In this document: piece by piece, positions 32,701 to 44,919 of the stretch
Layout: every line of letters begins with the position of its first letter
Numbering within the stretch: position 1 is the stretch's first letter
Source: Mucidula mucida
Lineage: Eukaryota; Basidiomycota; Agaricomycetes; Agaricales; Physalacriaceae
Reading direction: 5' to 3'
DNA: 64,000 bases
Assembly: GCA_015501055.1 (NCBI GenBank)
Contig: JADNYV010000075.1
Coordinates: 62,001-126,000 of the forward strand
Position numbers and translations under genes: made by a program
Notes under the pieces: model-generated
Told to the model about the DNA's origin: nothing
The model's database searches: none
Seen by the model: only the letters and a program-made list of their open reading frames with translations

Positions 32701-34554
32701 TTGAAGAGGCTGCCATAGATGCTCGACAAATATTCGATCTGCGCGAAGTACAAATTCAGAGCACTGGGAAATAAACGAGAATGAGCAACTCACGTCTTGC
32801 GTAGGCCAATTCTCAAGCTCCATGTCCGTCATGGCCTTCTGAATATTCGACAAGCCTTCCGGTATACACTCCAGCGGGACGTCCCCCCGTTCATAAAACT
32901 GCCGCACGATGTCCATAAAGCATGTCACCCGGTACGAATGTGATATGCGCCACCGCATAGCACATTCATTCAGTAGATCGATATGAGGCGCGGACAATAT
33001 CCCAAGCGACACTTCATCATTGTCATCTACCTCTGGACTCAGCATCACTTCCAGGTCAGCCAGGAGACATATCTCCAATAGGCGTTTGTAAAATCGCTTC
33101 GGGTTCGGAGGTATGTATGTGAAGTGGTGACCGACTTGTATATCGTCGTCTTCGTCAGCATCATTATCGGCACTACCATTGCTGTAGTCACCACTGCCGA
33201 TGCCGTTTCCGATACCATAGAAAGATCGGCGACTGCTGACGGAGGGGTTGCGGGAGGCAGAGGGGGCGGCGTCAAAGGAGGAGTAAAGGGAACCAGGGCG
33301 GGTCGTAACATGGGAAGAGGTTCGAAGGGAAGGCGATACGTCTGCTGGCGTGGACTTTGCGAGTTCGGGCTTGTACTGGACCATGGCCACCATCATTTGC
33401 TGTAGATGCGTTGTTTCCACGGACTTCCAGTGCGTCCACGCCGCTTCGCTATCAAAATCGTCTCTTCTCCCAGGAAAAGCAGCACCAGCATTGATGTTCT
33501 TGAGGCACGTCTATTTTGGGTTTAGAAGAAGGGCTGTGAACGTAGCCGGCATGCCTACCTTTAGATCAGTTAATGCTGCCTTCTCTGTACAGATGCCTTG
33601 TAGATTGTCAATCTCTTGTTGGGCGGCAGAATCAGGGATCTTGAAAACGGCGGCAAGTATGCGCACGAGATCCATGTCGGCGACGTTGGTGCTGTTCTGG
33701 GAGGTGTCGATATCATAGAGTCGCGATTAGAAGACGACTCGTATCCCGAGTCGGCTACTGACTGCGCAGGGGCAAGCTTTGCCGTATATATGTCGAGGCG
33801 AGACAGTAGCTCGGGCGAGACGTGGTTCACGTTCCGGAGACATTCGCGCAGCATTTTGACAAAGATGGCAATGTGCTTGTTGAGCTCGAGTTTCCAGCCG
33901 TCGCCGGCGAGGGTGGGCTCCTTCTTGAGAACGCCGGTCGCATGCGTCGCAAACATGAGGATGAGTTCCTCAATCTTCCGGTTCTCCTTCATCTGCCGCT
34001 TGAAACTGTCGTCCATAAACATTGCATAAAATCTGGCCATTGTCCGCCGTACGAGCTGGTCAGTATATCTGCATGAAAATAAGCAAAAAAATACATGATT
34101 TTTTCCGCGTCACGTACCCAGCATCCTTTCCCATTGCAATGTCCTTCAGCTTCTGTTCTAGCACCTTGAGCAACTTCTCTGGAAATTTGACGCTCTTGGG
34201 TCCATCGCGCAGGTTCATGTCTTTAAACATGTCGCCCAACGAGAAATTGGACAGCGCCGACAGGCGCGACGAGTGTTCGCGCTCTCTGACCTCGGCATGG
34301 CTCGCTTCCGGTGTCGCCTTGGGAATCAAGAGGTAGCTTAGGTAGCTGTTCGTGGTTTAGCGCTGTCATTCCCTGCAGATATAACGCAGATTTGACTCAC
34401 GATACACGTAGCGCATAGCTGTTCAATTATTTATGAGCAAAGCGCGCGGTTTCCGGCAAGTGTTGTGTACGCACTTGAATAATTCCTCATCCGTGACCCG
34501 ATACTTGGATAATCGCTTCTCGTGTGCGAAACTGTTGTGGCTGCGTCTGGACAT
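29783..34554 (-). CDS. Munc13-like protein (MHD1-C2-MHD2)
   Basis: Large cytosolic factor expected to act at membranes in vesicle priming or fusion; fission yeast Ync13 is of this type. The start at 34554 (MSRRSHNSFAHEKRLSKYRV) is followed across two introns by IPKATPEASHAEVREREHSS. An N-terminal helical region carries a poly-acidic patch (ADNDADEDDD). Around 31.1-31.4 kb the C2 domain reads AVKIVIAEGLVANDASPNSK, spliced to DETFDISVDKPLWLMV and GRAYLCLDPRRFGDYLAHDL. The MHD2 part has MLRIFIDKMSPFIRQCLSRS and MKPLSDKEVDIVFKWLKFLR. The C-terminus is a coiled coil (QIMTQMQAEQEARAKELEQR) with a Pro-rich end. About a dozen exons; those I checked splice in frame, including a likely intron near 33705-33770. 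Confidence 0.85.
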
Positions 34555-35787
34555 GAGATCTGCGCGGATAGCAGCAAGAAATGTGCGCCCGACCACCACG
34601 ACGACAACGTCGAGGAAGACAAGGTGAAGATGACCGTAGGAGGTAAGTGTGAGGCAGGGATGACGCCGTCGCCCGATAAGGGGCACACTGCCCGCCGAAT
34701 TCGGCTTCGAATTCTCACTGACTGTCTGCCCTTAAATTCTGCATTCAAAGTTGCGTTGCGTTGACATGCCCGACACCGCCAATATGATGGACCTTTGAGG
34801 ATGGTGCGAGCGTCTACAGTGTAATAGTGGCAGAATAGTGGACGCGAAATTTTCGCTGGAATGCCGCAGGGAAAATATGTTACTTCGACAAAAAGGCGCG
34901 GTGAGGCGATCGCGCGACGAGATCTCAAACATGATGGCTGTGTCGACCCAGCAAGGCTGAAGCACTGAAGATGGGCCGAGCATCCCTCATTGCTCAGTGC
35001 TCACTACAACACTGGAGGCCATGCCTGCGACAAGATCAGACAAAGCCTTATGTGAGTTTGGTCGAAGAAGAGAGACATCTCAAGGCCTTGTACAATGAGA
35101 AGAACGTTGTGCGATGAAACAGACACATGTATCATAGCGCAGCAAAGACAGCATCATAAGAGTGCGACCAAGGTTACGTGCTTCATAAACCAGACATGAA
35201 GAGTGCAAAGTCAACTGTATAGGAAGGATTGCTAGAAACTTTCCTTACTGGCAAAGCACGGCCTACTCTGTGTATGTATGTTGAGGAAAAATGGGCGGAC
35301 TGAACTCCGGATCAACATCAATGGTGCAGCGGTGGGGACCGCCCCGCCACTGCTCCCGCCTCGTTCGGAACAGACAGAAGAAGGAAAAGGTCAGTTCAGA
35401 TATCTCGTTGTTCCTTCAACCTAATCCGACCCAGGTCGAAACGCTGCCGGTGTTTCGCCGCGTTTGGTAGCACTGTACTTATTATGTCGCGGCAAGTCGT
35501 AGTCGATCACATTCCAACCTTGCTTTTCTCCGCCACGACGCGATTCCGTGCGCGACTATCCATCGGACCCTCTCCAATTGGTAAGTAGAACGCGTCGCGA
35601 AGGTAGCAACACGACCGATACAAGGAAACAGCTAGATGTGGCGGAGGATTGGGATTGGCGTACTAGTAGCGCGTCGTCACGCCAATAACTCCACGTGCCT
35701 AAATATCTTCCCACGTTCTATATCGGCTCATCGGTCCGATGTGGAGTGTCCCGACTTCCGAGCTGCTTTACACCTTTCTCTTCCAAG
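34555..35787. other. 1.2 kb divergent promoter region
   Basis: Lies between the starts of the Munc13-like gene and the metallophosphoesterase. The minus-strand frames at 34431-34983 run through the Munc13 leader and lack coding features. No TATA box at either start. Nothing else supported. Confidence 0.5.
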
Positions 35788-37025
35788 ATGAATAACTTAC
35801 CCGATGGCGCCGTCGTCCTCGAAGAACCAGACGTTCACGTCCACATCGAGTACAACCAGCTCCCTCCCGTCCCCGACCCGGAAACCTGGACGCGCTTCGT
35901 CTGCATCAGCGACACCCATCACCACAAGTTCCCCGTCCCCCACGGCGACGTGCTCCTCCACAGCGGCGACCTCACAAACACTGGGAAGTATGTTGAATTC
36001 AAGACCACGATGGAATGGCTGTACTCTCTGCCGCATAAAGTCAAAATGTACGCAGGGGGTCATTTCTAGAATCTCACTCTTATTTGCAAATTAGTATCAT
36101 CGCTGGAAATCATGATCTATCTCTCCATCAGAAGGACGGCTGGTACGATAAACACTACGATGAGTGGGGTGCTAAAGAGGTATCTATCTAGCACATTCTT
36201 AGACTGCATGTTCACGGTTAACAGGATTATTGCTCATCGAGCCTCTCCTCATTGGAGAACAGGCGCGCGCTGCCGGTATCGTGTATGTCTGCGATGAACG
36301 CGTCGAATTCGACGCGAAAGGTAACGGTCAAACTTGGAGCCTCTATGGATCCCCTGTTGGTCACTCTATCTATTCCTCTTTCTATCATGATCTCAAGCGC
36401 CGCCCCAGTGGTCTCCCGAATTCTGCGACTGGGCATTCAACTATGACCGCCGAAAGGGCAAAGGTGACATCCAACTTCTCCTAGACGTATTTCAAATCTA
36501 ACACAACCAGAGCTCGTATCCCAGTTCCCAAAGACTGACATCTTGTATGTATCTCAACATTGCACGCAATCGAAATACATCTCATATTGCCAGATTAACC
36601 CATGGACCACCCTTACATATATTCGACGTGACAAGCCGCCAAGCCCTCGCCGGGTGTCGCGATCTCGCAAACCGCCTCCCCTACCTCCGCCCGCGCATCC
36701 ACCTCTTTGGGCACATCCACGAAGGCCACGGCGCGTACATACACACCTGGAAGGCCGGTGAAACCACCGCCCCAAAGGTCCAGACAATCGAAACGGGACC
36801 CGATTGGGAACCCCACATCGACGCGGATTACTACCCCACGATAGAACGCAGTACCCCGAACCGCTCCAGTTGTCCGAAGGAGGGGACCGCACCGTTTTTG
36901 TCAATGGCGCCAATTGGCCGATGGGCGAGCGCACTCGGTTGTATCGTTCTTACGATTTTGGAGGCCCAGGATTTCGGCCTATTGTTGTGGATTTGAAGGA
37001 TTGCGTATCAGGGAAGGAGGCATGA
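35788..37025 (+). CDS. Calcineurin-like metallophosphoesterase
   Basis: Metal-dependent phosphoesterase of the small MPPED/239AB-like kind. The dimetal motifs appear in order: VCISDTHHHKF (DxH), LLHSGDLTNTGK (GD), IIAGNHDLSLH (GNHD), LLTHGPPLH (GH-like), then RIHLFGHIHEGHGA (GHxH). The start at 35788 gives MNNLPDGAVVLEEPDVHVHI. Introns near 36050-36095, 36180-36223, 36360-36411, 36466-36510 and 36536-36592 are supported by motif continuity (for example SPEFCDWAFNYDRRKGK). The frame at about 36224-36230 is one base off between the GAKE exon and LLIEPLLIGEQARAAG. A further intron or break near 36780-36870 leads to RTVFVNGANWPMGERTRLYR and the stop at 37025. Confidence 0.85.
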
Positions 37026-37469
37026 CATGTTTTGTGATATCTGGATGATGTTATAGAAGAGTAATGAAAGGAAGCGATTGATGCTGCGGGGCGATACCTG
37101 TACCAGTCGTGCACGGACTGGCGACGAATGCAAGTAGCGAGTATAGATAAGTTATACCAAACTTCGCGCAAGCTTGAAGGATCAGACATGTAATGAGCAA
37201 AATTCTAATGGTGAAGACTCTACAAGTGAAACTCGGTGGATACAGTACAATGACAATTAGATAGCATTGCGCGAAGAATGTGTGGCGTCGAGGGACATTT
37301 GGGTACCAACTCGAATAAGTGCGTATTGAAGGATGTGGAGGCTATATTCCCTTTGTTAAACCAACTTCAGCGAGGAGGTGGTGGATAGATAAACCCAAGG
37401 ATTGTTTCAATGCGCCGGCGATACCCGTCTTGATTATGTTCTGATGTTCAACAGCGGCGAGCGATGAGC
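37026..37469. other. Intergenic, 3' of the metallophosphoesterase
   Basis: No gene seen up to the start of arm B. AT-rich, probably the 3' untranslated region. Confidence 0.5.
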
Positions 37470-38425
37470 ATGAGGCCCGACCCTCAGACTTCTCCTTCCT
37501 CGGGAGCGCTGGTCGCCGCACACTGCGAAGGTGCTATACCAGATGCCCAAGTGTAGACATCCCTGGTACCCGACTGTAATCGCGCGCCGTGAAGCCTCTT
37601 CCCTACGCGCCCCCACCATCAGTTGTACCCAAACTCCTACAGCGCCGCTTCGGACCAAGCCTTGAACTCGAGGTATGTACAGCGAGGAGGAGGTGGCTGC
37701 CGCTTCCCTTCAAGTATTTCAAGAATTCTCTGCCAGTTGTTCAAGTCGTCCGTCAAATCATCACTCTCACGAGCGACAAACTGTTCGCGGCATATGAGAG
37801 CAGGGTCTTGACGTCTGCCCTCGAAGATTTCGAGTGCTCTTTCACGTTCCATCACCGCCGCGACGTATTCTTGTCAAGGACGCTCTCCTCGGGTGTGCGG
37901 ATCATGCGCGCCGCTTGTCTTGATACCTAACTCTGCTCTACGTGTCGTCCATGACGTCCTTGGAGGTGGATCGACGTTTGAGATAGATGAGATGCAGGCA
38001 TATTGATGTTGTCGAGATATACTCTATGTGAGTGTATGTGATAAGTTATGTGGGAAGGTGAAAGAGCTGTTCACCAGCATCATAGCCCGAAGGGGGCCAC
38101 ATTCTCAGAACGATCAAAGACGATGGTAGACCACCGAGACAAGCAGGCCAGCAAAAGATTCCAGAAACACAGCTTCACGGAAAGAAGACATAGTCTCTGG
38201 CCCATGCTCCGAGAGCGCTGTCTCAAGAGTCTTTAGAGAGAGCAAATGTGTCCGGGAGGTCACTAGGCCATGCGGGAAGCTTCAAGACATAGAGATGCAC
38301 CTCCCAACGATCGACTCACACATTTAATTTCTTGCAATAGATTAAAGCTGCGGGGATTGACGCGCGAACCAGTGGCTGTCGCGTATTGCAGAGTTACTAT
38401 CATATCACTAGGAAGAACTTGAAGA
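37470..38425 (-). repeat. Inverted duplication, arm B
   Basis: Reverse-complement partner of 27252-28230. Read on the minus strand it carries the same ordered blocks, from CAATCCCCGCAGCTTTA to CAGGGATGTCTACACT and GGCCTCATGC. The first 250 bases correspond to the region upstream of the arm A open frame, so the copied unit includes a promoter-like part and a gene body. Confidence 0.8.
37610..38005 (-). pseudogene. Unknown small protein encoded in arm B, 5' part broken
   Basis: Counterpart of the frame at 27667. The good 3' part (37637-37855) reads MERERALEIFEGRRQDPALI, ARESDDLTDDLNNWQRILE and ends with TYLEFKAWSEAAL. In the 5' part GTCCTTGAC replaces arm A's GTCCTTGATC, which loses one base and shifts the frame before the conserved MERERAL segment. 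It is complementary in damage to arm A. Confidence 0.4.
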
Positions 38426-39235
38426 TTGAATTTCTCGGCACGGACCTTCATAAGTAGATCGCCTATAATGACCCGATTATCTCATAGTTTTAATCAAGGA
38501 TAACAGCGTCTCCACCGCGACCAACGAGAACAACCGCATCCCGAACGGAACCTTCTTACTCTGCAGCCTGTCCAGCGCATACTAGCACGCCCCGTACGCC
38601 CGCCCACTAGCAAGGATGCGCCAATCCGGACGAGCCATCTCCTGGATCTCATCATCATCCTCGTCCGAATCACCACTCGGAGTGCGTCTCTCCGACTTCA
38701 CATCCACCGCCATAGATCGGAACAACATGGATTCAATCTCCTGGATCTCATCCCCCCTGCCTTGAGGAACGCCACTCGATTCAATGACTTCCACGACAGC
38801 CGCTTGCCGTCGTCCTGTGATAGTTAACACGCATCAACTAGAAACATTGTGTCGGTATCCAGCTGACGGTGACCAAAGACTATCGTGTACTTACTGAGTG
38901 GCAAACAGCGCGTCTATCAATGACCAATGCCATTTGCACGACGATTCCCTGTCTCTGAGTTGACCGCAATGACTTCAAGTTTCCCTAATTTGCTAGTGAT
39001 ATGTATTACTCCTTCGCAGTGGCCCACCCAAGTGTGCTCGCAGCCCCGACAACCCGCGTTCAACGACCCCGCAACCAGATGGGCACAGTATAGTCTGGAA
39101 GTCGCTCATACAGCCTGAGTGCTTAACTTGGAAGACACGGGTCCTCCAGGCAAAGAGGTCTTAATGTCATCACGTCTGGTAACAGATATTATACATAAAG
39201 GCTACAATAGATATAGAAATGCTATCATACGTGTA
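38426..39235. other. Debris between arm B and the MFS gene
   Basis: Contains an aldo-keto reductase fragment (separate entry) and a 17-base direct repeat, ATCTCCTGGATCTCATC, at about 38637 and 38735, which makes a repeated DEIQE motif in the minus-strand frame. No complete gene. Confidence 0.45.
38765..38880 (-). pseudogene. Second aldo-keto reductase fragment
   Basis: On the minus strand, CGTCAGCTGGATACCGACAC is followed by GTGTTAACTATCACAGG and CATTGAATCGAGTGGCGT, matching the end of intron 2, exon 3, intron 3 and exon 4 of the intact gene at 16.45-16.59 kb. The peptide AAVVEVIESSGVPQ corresponds to AAVAEAIESSGVPR. One base is missing in GGCTGG, and exon 3 is truncated. It lies about 340 bases outside arm B. 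Confidence 0.65.
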
Positions 39236-41430
39236 TCACAGAGGATTGCTCTTGCGCCTAGTGTCAGTCCTTACTGGCATCATCTCCAGGATGATTGGAG
39301 ACGAATCGGCGGCGACAGTCGACCTTCGAGGTCTCACTTCAGGCGCGTCTTTATCGCCCACAATACCGACATTCCAAAAGAACAGAATCGCGAAAATGTT
39401 GCTGTATCGACTCGTCAGACTTTGTAGGAAACCGCGCGCCAGACTGAGACTAACCGACAACTCCAAACGCACACGATGTCCACTCAGCCGCCTTGTACCC
39501 ATTGAGCAAAGCCGGTCTCGGGACATTGCTATTCATCCCATTCGCAATAACGCCCATGTCCAACGCCTGCTTCGCGACTACGCGGTTATACACAATCGTC
39601 GAAACTGTTACCCCAAGCGCGGTCCCAATCTCAGAAATGCATGCGTAAGCGATTGGCTGGTGGACTTTGTAGAACAAGCTGGAATTCACCTGTGTCATTG
39701 TCTGGAACAGAGCGCCTGCAAGGCTTTGCTCATTCGGCAGCACGACTCTTGCAACAAAGATGGTTCCGACTGAGAATACGAAGTCGGCACCAAAGACGGA
39801 GCAAATAGCACTAGGGAAACCAAAGGCCCAGTACGTCGCATTGGGATCAATGAGTGCGAAAAATATAGAGGCGCAAGCTGTTACGAGGGTTCCAGTGGCT
39901 GTATCAGGATCGCTGGTGAGTAATTATGGGCATGGCAAGAAAAAATAGACTGACCCAATATGAAGACTGCTGGAACTCGAGCAATGATACCGACGACGAT
40001 CATGTTGCACACAATACCAGTAATGAACATCGGAAACAGTCGAATCATCGTGCCTAAAGGCGTGTAACCTTGGTAGTCTTGGTAAAATAACTAGGACGTC
40101 CTGGATGAGTATCTCATAACAAAGAAATGCGGACTGTATACCTGTGTCCAGAAGTTCCAGCCTAGGAAAGAGGCAAATGTGAAAAGGACAATCAGCATCA
40201 TCGCAGCGAATTTGCCATTTCCCCTAGCCCACAACGAGAGCTTCATGATCGGAGGTGGCGTCCAGCGAGATGACACGCCAGTGGATCTCGACTGAATACG
40301 TCCCAGAAAGTGCTGCCAGCAGATAAAAAGACCCATTAACAGCACGCCGACGATGAGAAGGGCGATAATATCTGTGTTCTCGTAAACAACAACATTACAC
40401 CCTAAAAGCAGACGTACAAGGTGTCGCCCAACGATTCGGCGCGACCTCGCCGTCGCTCAGAACGAAGATGATGAGCGTAAGTGAGGCAGTGATGAGGAAA
40501 GCACCCAGCCAGTCGACTCGTTTGTCAACTTCTGTGGACGGTTCATCACGATCAATAGACCACATGCCGATCACCATATACAGGGCAGTCAAACCACTTG
40601 AGAGGTAGAAGTTACTCCTCCAAGATGGTCTAAAAGGATATCAGGCAGGTGTAGAAAAAGTCAATAGAATGCATACGAAGAAAGTTGAGTTAGTGTGGCA
40701 CCGATTGCCATCCCCGTGAAGGCACCTAGTGGCGCTCCAGCAGCGAACGTGGCAAAGGCGATAGAGCGTAGCTTTCCTGGAGGAAAAGAATGCGCCAGAA
40801 TGCCCATCTAAGAGCCAGTTGAGTTTCTAGAATGAGAGAATGGTGCTCATAACGTACTGATGCTGGAAGACTCGCCGCCACGCCGACACCTTGGAGACCT
40901 CGAAGAATATCCAGGGTAATCTCGCTTTTGCAATCCACAGACCAAAGTGAAGACCGCAAGCCACGCAGAGCCAATCATAAAGTCTTCTTCCTTCCATAAA
41001 GGTCCGCTAGGCGTCCAACACAGCGAAAAGGCATCCCTAACAGAGTTAAGATGAAAGGCTATGCATACATCCTTGAAGAACTGACCGAGCTCAGGGCATA
41101 AGCCGACACGAGCCATTGTAGTTGTGCTTCTTGTATATTGAGGTCATCGCCTATTGCCGGTAATGATATTGCGACTGAAGTGGTGTTTGAGCTCTAAACC
41201 ACGTCAATGTCCCACAATATTTGCAGAAAAAAGACAGCCATTTACGTTTACCAACATCGTCATTGTACACGTAGCAATGAGTGCGATTGCACGAGCAGTG
41301 GAAAGCTGCGGCCGCGAAGGCAATTCTTGCCTAGAGGTAGAGTGACTGCTTTGGGCAGGGTAGCTGTGGACATTTCAGCTGTATGCATGATACCTGGACC
41401 ATGGGGCAGCGGGAGAGTTGCTGTCGACAT
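39236..41430 (-). CDS. MFS transporter, drug:H+ antiporter-like
   Basis: Polytopic plasma-membrane transporter. Segments in order: TARAIALIATCTMTML, then (intron, in frame) NTTSVAISLPAIGDDLNIQE and QLQWLVSAYALSS, the helix-1 and loop pattern of the 14-helix DHA2-type group; FMIGSAWLAVFTLVCG; TLDILRGLQGVGVAASLPAS; ALYMVIGMWSIDRDEP; DWLGAFLITASLTLIIFVLS; MMLIVLFTFASFLGWNFW; MFITGIVCNMIVVGIIARVP; FVFSVGTIFVARVVLPNEQS. The start is uncertain (ATG at 41430 or 41373) because the N-terminal exon is one base out of frame. Near 39440 another one-base slip separates CAFGVV from NIFAILFFWNVGIVGDK. The substrate cannot be deduced. Confidence 0.82.
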
Positions 41431-42493
41431 GTCGAAAGCGCGTTTGAAACGGGGGCTAGCGGTCGGGACTTATAAGCGCTCTAGGAGATGTGGGCCACAC
41501 CGCGATTGAGTAACCTAGCCACACTTGCTTCCATACAAGACCGCTCGGCCAAGGAATGCAAATATACCGGTTGTCTGCCGATCTTTGTACCAAGAAATGA
41601 GTCTTGATGTCCCCATTAGATAGGTAGCAGAAATGGATAGTCTATGATAAAAGTGCGCCTCTGAACCGCGTCGGTCGAGCGTGGGTCAAGGAAAAAGTGG
41701 AGGATTCGGTGAATTCCGAACTCCGATGTTGCTCCGACCATCCGGCTGTCGGCATCTAATGTGGGTCAACCCGGGACCCCGACTCATCGCTCTGCTTGAA
41801 CTTCGTCGAGACTCGACGTCGTTTCGCTACTAGCCCGACTTGAGCATGGCTATTACCCTGGACTTCCGGTTTAGTCGTCCAAGCTCTATGGAAGTCTACT
41901 GCCTCAGCACTTGACTATTCTTTAAATTCAAAACGCAGTCTGCGCTTTTCTGACAGAGTACGCGTGTCAGGCTCCAGACCAATCGACTATGATTCCTCCT
42001 CCCGACATCGCTTTATTCAGTGGATCTCCTACAGATCATCATTCCAATCAACTTGAACATATGGCTAGGACCTCTACGACTCTGCCTGTGGTCCTCGGCC
42101 CCTGCGCACCCGAGCGTTCAAACAATCAGCAAGCTCACTGTGCCTTGCGGGCCTGGCTACATTCCGCTGTGCATCTGTGGATGTATATGGTTGGTACCTC
42201 GCCGGCGCCTGCTTGAAATCGACATCCCGAGTGGTTTTGCTACTCCAAACGAGGCTCCCATGCCAGGTATGACTGTGTATGCATGAGACACCTGCCTGGT
42301 ACCGCCTCGACCCAAACCGGGCGCATTTCTCGGGCGACGCTGTGGGTTTGATGCGACGCCGCAACGACGTGTGATTCAACAACACGAAAAACCGCCAAAA
42401 TTTGACAGAAGCGGATCACGGTCCCCGCATGGCCTCTACCATATGCACTGCAGCATCTAAGTGGTTTGCAGGAGTGGAATGCAGATGTAAATG
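41431..42493. other. Intergenic, about 1 kb
   Basis: No gene supported. The frames at 41989-42286 overlap in two phases and lack domains or a clear intron pattern. Probably the promoters of the divergent MFS and GMC genes. Confidence 0.45.
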
Positions 42494-42501
42494 TATAAAA
42501 G
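42494..42501 (+). promoter_or_regulatory. TATA box of the GMC oxidoreductase gene
   Basis: TATAAAAG ends 56 bases before the ATG at 42558. Confidence 0.6.
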
Positions 42502-42557
42502 AACCAGCAGGTGGTCGTTGATTTCTCACTATCGTTTGATCTACTCCTCTCTCAGAC

Positions 42558-44919
42558 ATGCTCTCTCTTCTCGTTGCATTCTCGTTTGTGAACGCTGCTT
42601 TCGCGGCCGTTTACACCGATCCCAGCGACCTTCCCGCCGGTAAATCATACGACTTCATTGTCGTAGGAGGTGATGAATATCAGTCTATGTCGACTCATCT
42701 GTATTAATGCGTTAGCACACAGCGGGAACTGCAGGCAACGTTATTGCGGCTCGATTGGCTGAGAGCAAGCACATTCTGTTCTTGTCATTGAAGCGGGAAG
42801 GAGGTAGCCCTTTGGTTCTGTATCCGTAGCAACCAGCTCATCATTCTTCACCAGCAATACCGGGTTCGACTCAGACTTGATCACGATTCCCTTCTTGGGT
42901 CCGAACGCGTCTCCATTCACAACCTTTGATTGGAATTACACTACCGAAGCCCAAGAGGCACTCCAAGACCAGACCATCGCCTATCCGCGAGGATATGTCC
43001 TGGGCGGAAGTAGTTCGACAAGTAAGCTTCATGCTCCTTTGCGCTTACAACTTCACCTGACGTCGCCCTTACAGACTACATGGTCTACACCCGTGGTTCT
43101 TCCGACGACTATGACAAGTTCGCTGAGCTCGCCGGTGATGATGGCTGGAATTGGGATAATCTCTTTCCTTATGCGCTAAAGGTGCCTCCCTCAAGATACT
43201 CTATATGACAACCTTTGCTGATAGTATCATTAGAATGAACGCCATGTTCCCCCCAACGACGTAAGCGCTTCGATCCATGTATCTGTACTGCTCAACTAAA
43301 CCATCCTTGAAGGGACACGATGACAGGGAACAATACATTCCTGAACTCCACGGCGTTGACGGACCGCTACTCACAAGTGTCTACGGTTGGCCCGGTGATG
43401 TCGACGATGTTGTGCTCGCCACCACTGAGGAATTAAGCGATGAATTCCCTTGGAACCCTGATTACAACTCTGGGAACATGTTGGGCGTTTCTTGGATGCA
43501 TAGTAAGTCCTCCAGGCCCTCTTATCTCAATATACTCAACGTCTCCCAGGCACGATTGGTGGACCATTCCGAAGCAGCTCCGCTACGGCCTACTTGGAAC
43601 CTGCATTGAAGAAGCGATCCAACCTCGACCTTCTTTACAACGCCCAAGTCACTCGCATCATTCGAACCGGCACCTCCCACGATGGCCTTCCACTCTTCAA
43701 TCAAGTCGAATTCGCACGGAACTCTTCTGGTAGGTCACTCCATTTCTTGACATTAACCCACTCAATTCTTTCTAGCTCCTCGCTACATAGCCAAGGCCAA
43801 AAGAGAAATAATCCTTTCCGCCGGGGCCATAGGCACCCCTCAGATTCTTCTACTCTCCGGTATCGGTCCCGCAGAAGAGCTCGCGCAAGTTGGTATCGAT
43901 TCCATCCTGGACCTTCCGGAAGTGGGCAAAAACCTCGTCGACCATCCTCTCCTTCCTATCCAGTGGAGTACCAACGGCAACAACACACTGGACCCGATTA
44001 TTCGCCAAGGACCTGCTTTCAATGCGGCGCTTGATGAATACCACCAGAACAAGTCCGGCCCACTTGCCGCTAATGGAGTTTCGAACCATATGTACGTCTT
44101 CACACTACCTGATGTCTCTATGTCTAAAGGCGACGTTGTAGGGGTTTCTTCCGTTTTCCTGAAGACTCGGATATCCTAGCCGAATTCGACGATCCCACCA
44201 GCGGTCCTGGAGCTCCTCACTTTGAGCATGCCTTCGCTGTACGCACTCACCCAAATTCATCTACCACAACTAACTCATCTCCCCAGAACGGCTTCTTCAC
44301 AACCTCCCAACAAATTCCCACTTCCGGGTCCTACTTTTCCATGATAAACGTCATTGTCACCCCCACCTCTCGTATGTCCACTTTCCCCCCTTCCAAGCCA
44401 TTCTAATTCTCTCTTCTTAGGCGGCGAAGTAACCCTGTCTCCAACGACCCGTTCGCCACCCGCTCATTGACCCTAAAATGCTCAGCACGATTACGACGTC
44501 CGCGCCATGATCGAGAGTGTCCAGTCCGCGCAACGCTTCACCGCCGCGAGCGCTTGGAGCGATCTCATCACGGGACCGTACATCGACTCTGTGAACGCCA
44601 CGTCTCCCGAAGGTATCCAAGAGTACATGTCGCTGTGGGCTACGACCATCAAGCATCCGTTCTGCACCGCCAGGCTGAGCAGCGTCGAAGGCCAAGGCGT
44701 TGCTGATGGGCAACTATTGCTCAAAAACGCCGCGGGTGTTCGTATTGTTGATGCTTCAGTATTCGTAAGTCGCTTCTCTCGATGTGTTGGAACATCATGA
44801 CCTTTCGACAGCCTATCATCCCAGCTGGGCATCCTCAAGCAATGATTTATATCGTTGCAGAGCGCGCTGCCGATGTTATCAAAGAAGCTCATGGTCTTCC
44901 CGTCTGGTATTTAAATTGA
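42558..44919 (+). CDS. GMC oxidoreductase, aryl-alcohol-oxidase-like, secreted
   Basis: FAD enzyme that would oxidise alcohols and feed H2O2 to lignin-degrading peroxidases outside the cell. A signal peptide (MLSLLVAFSFVNAAFA) leads to YDFIVVGG, spliced to GTAGNVIAARLAES, the FAD-binding start. GMC signature 1 reads YPRGYVLGGSSST and NYMVYTRGSSDDYD; signature 2 reads GAIGTPQILLLSGIGP. The active-site pair lies in TIKHPFCTARLS and IPAGHPQAMIYIVAERAADV. Single-base frame slips occur at about 42772 (before VLVIEAG) and three within 50 bases at about 44440, 44457 and 44487, all at short homopolymers. About ten exons. The end is at 44919. Confidence 0.83.

Noticed and set aside
36554..36934. 126-codon minus-strand frame
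   Set aside because: Antisense to the GHIHEGHGA exon of the metallophosphoesterase.
27252..38425. Composite transposon bounded by the inverted arms
   Set aside because: No transposase, no terminal inverted repeats and no target-site duplication; the enclosed genes are ordinary cellular genes.
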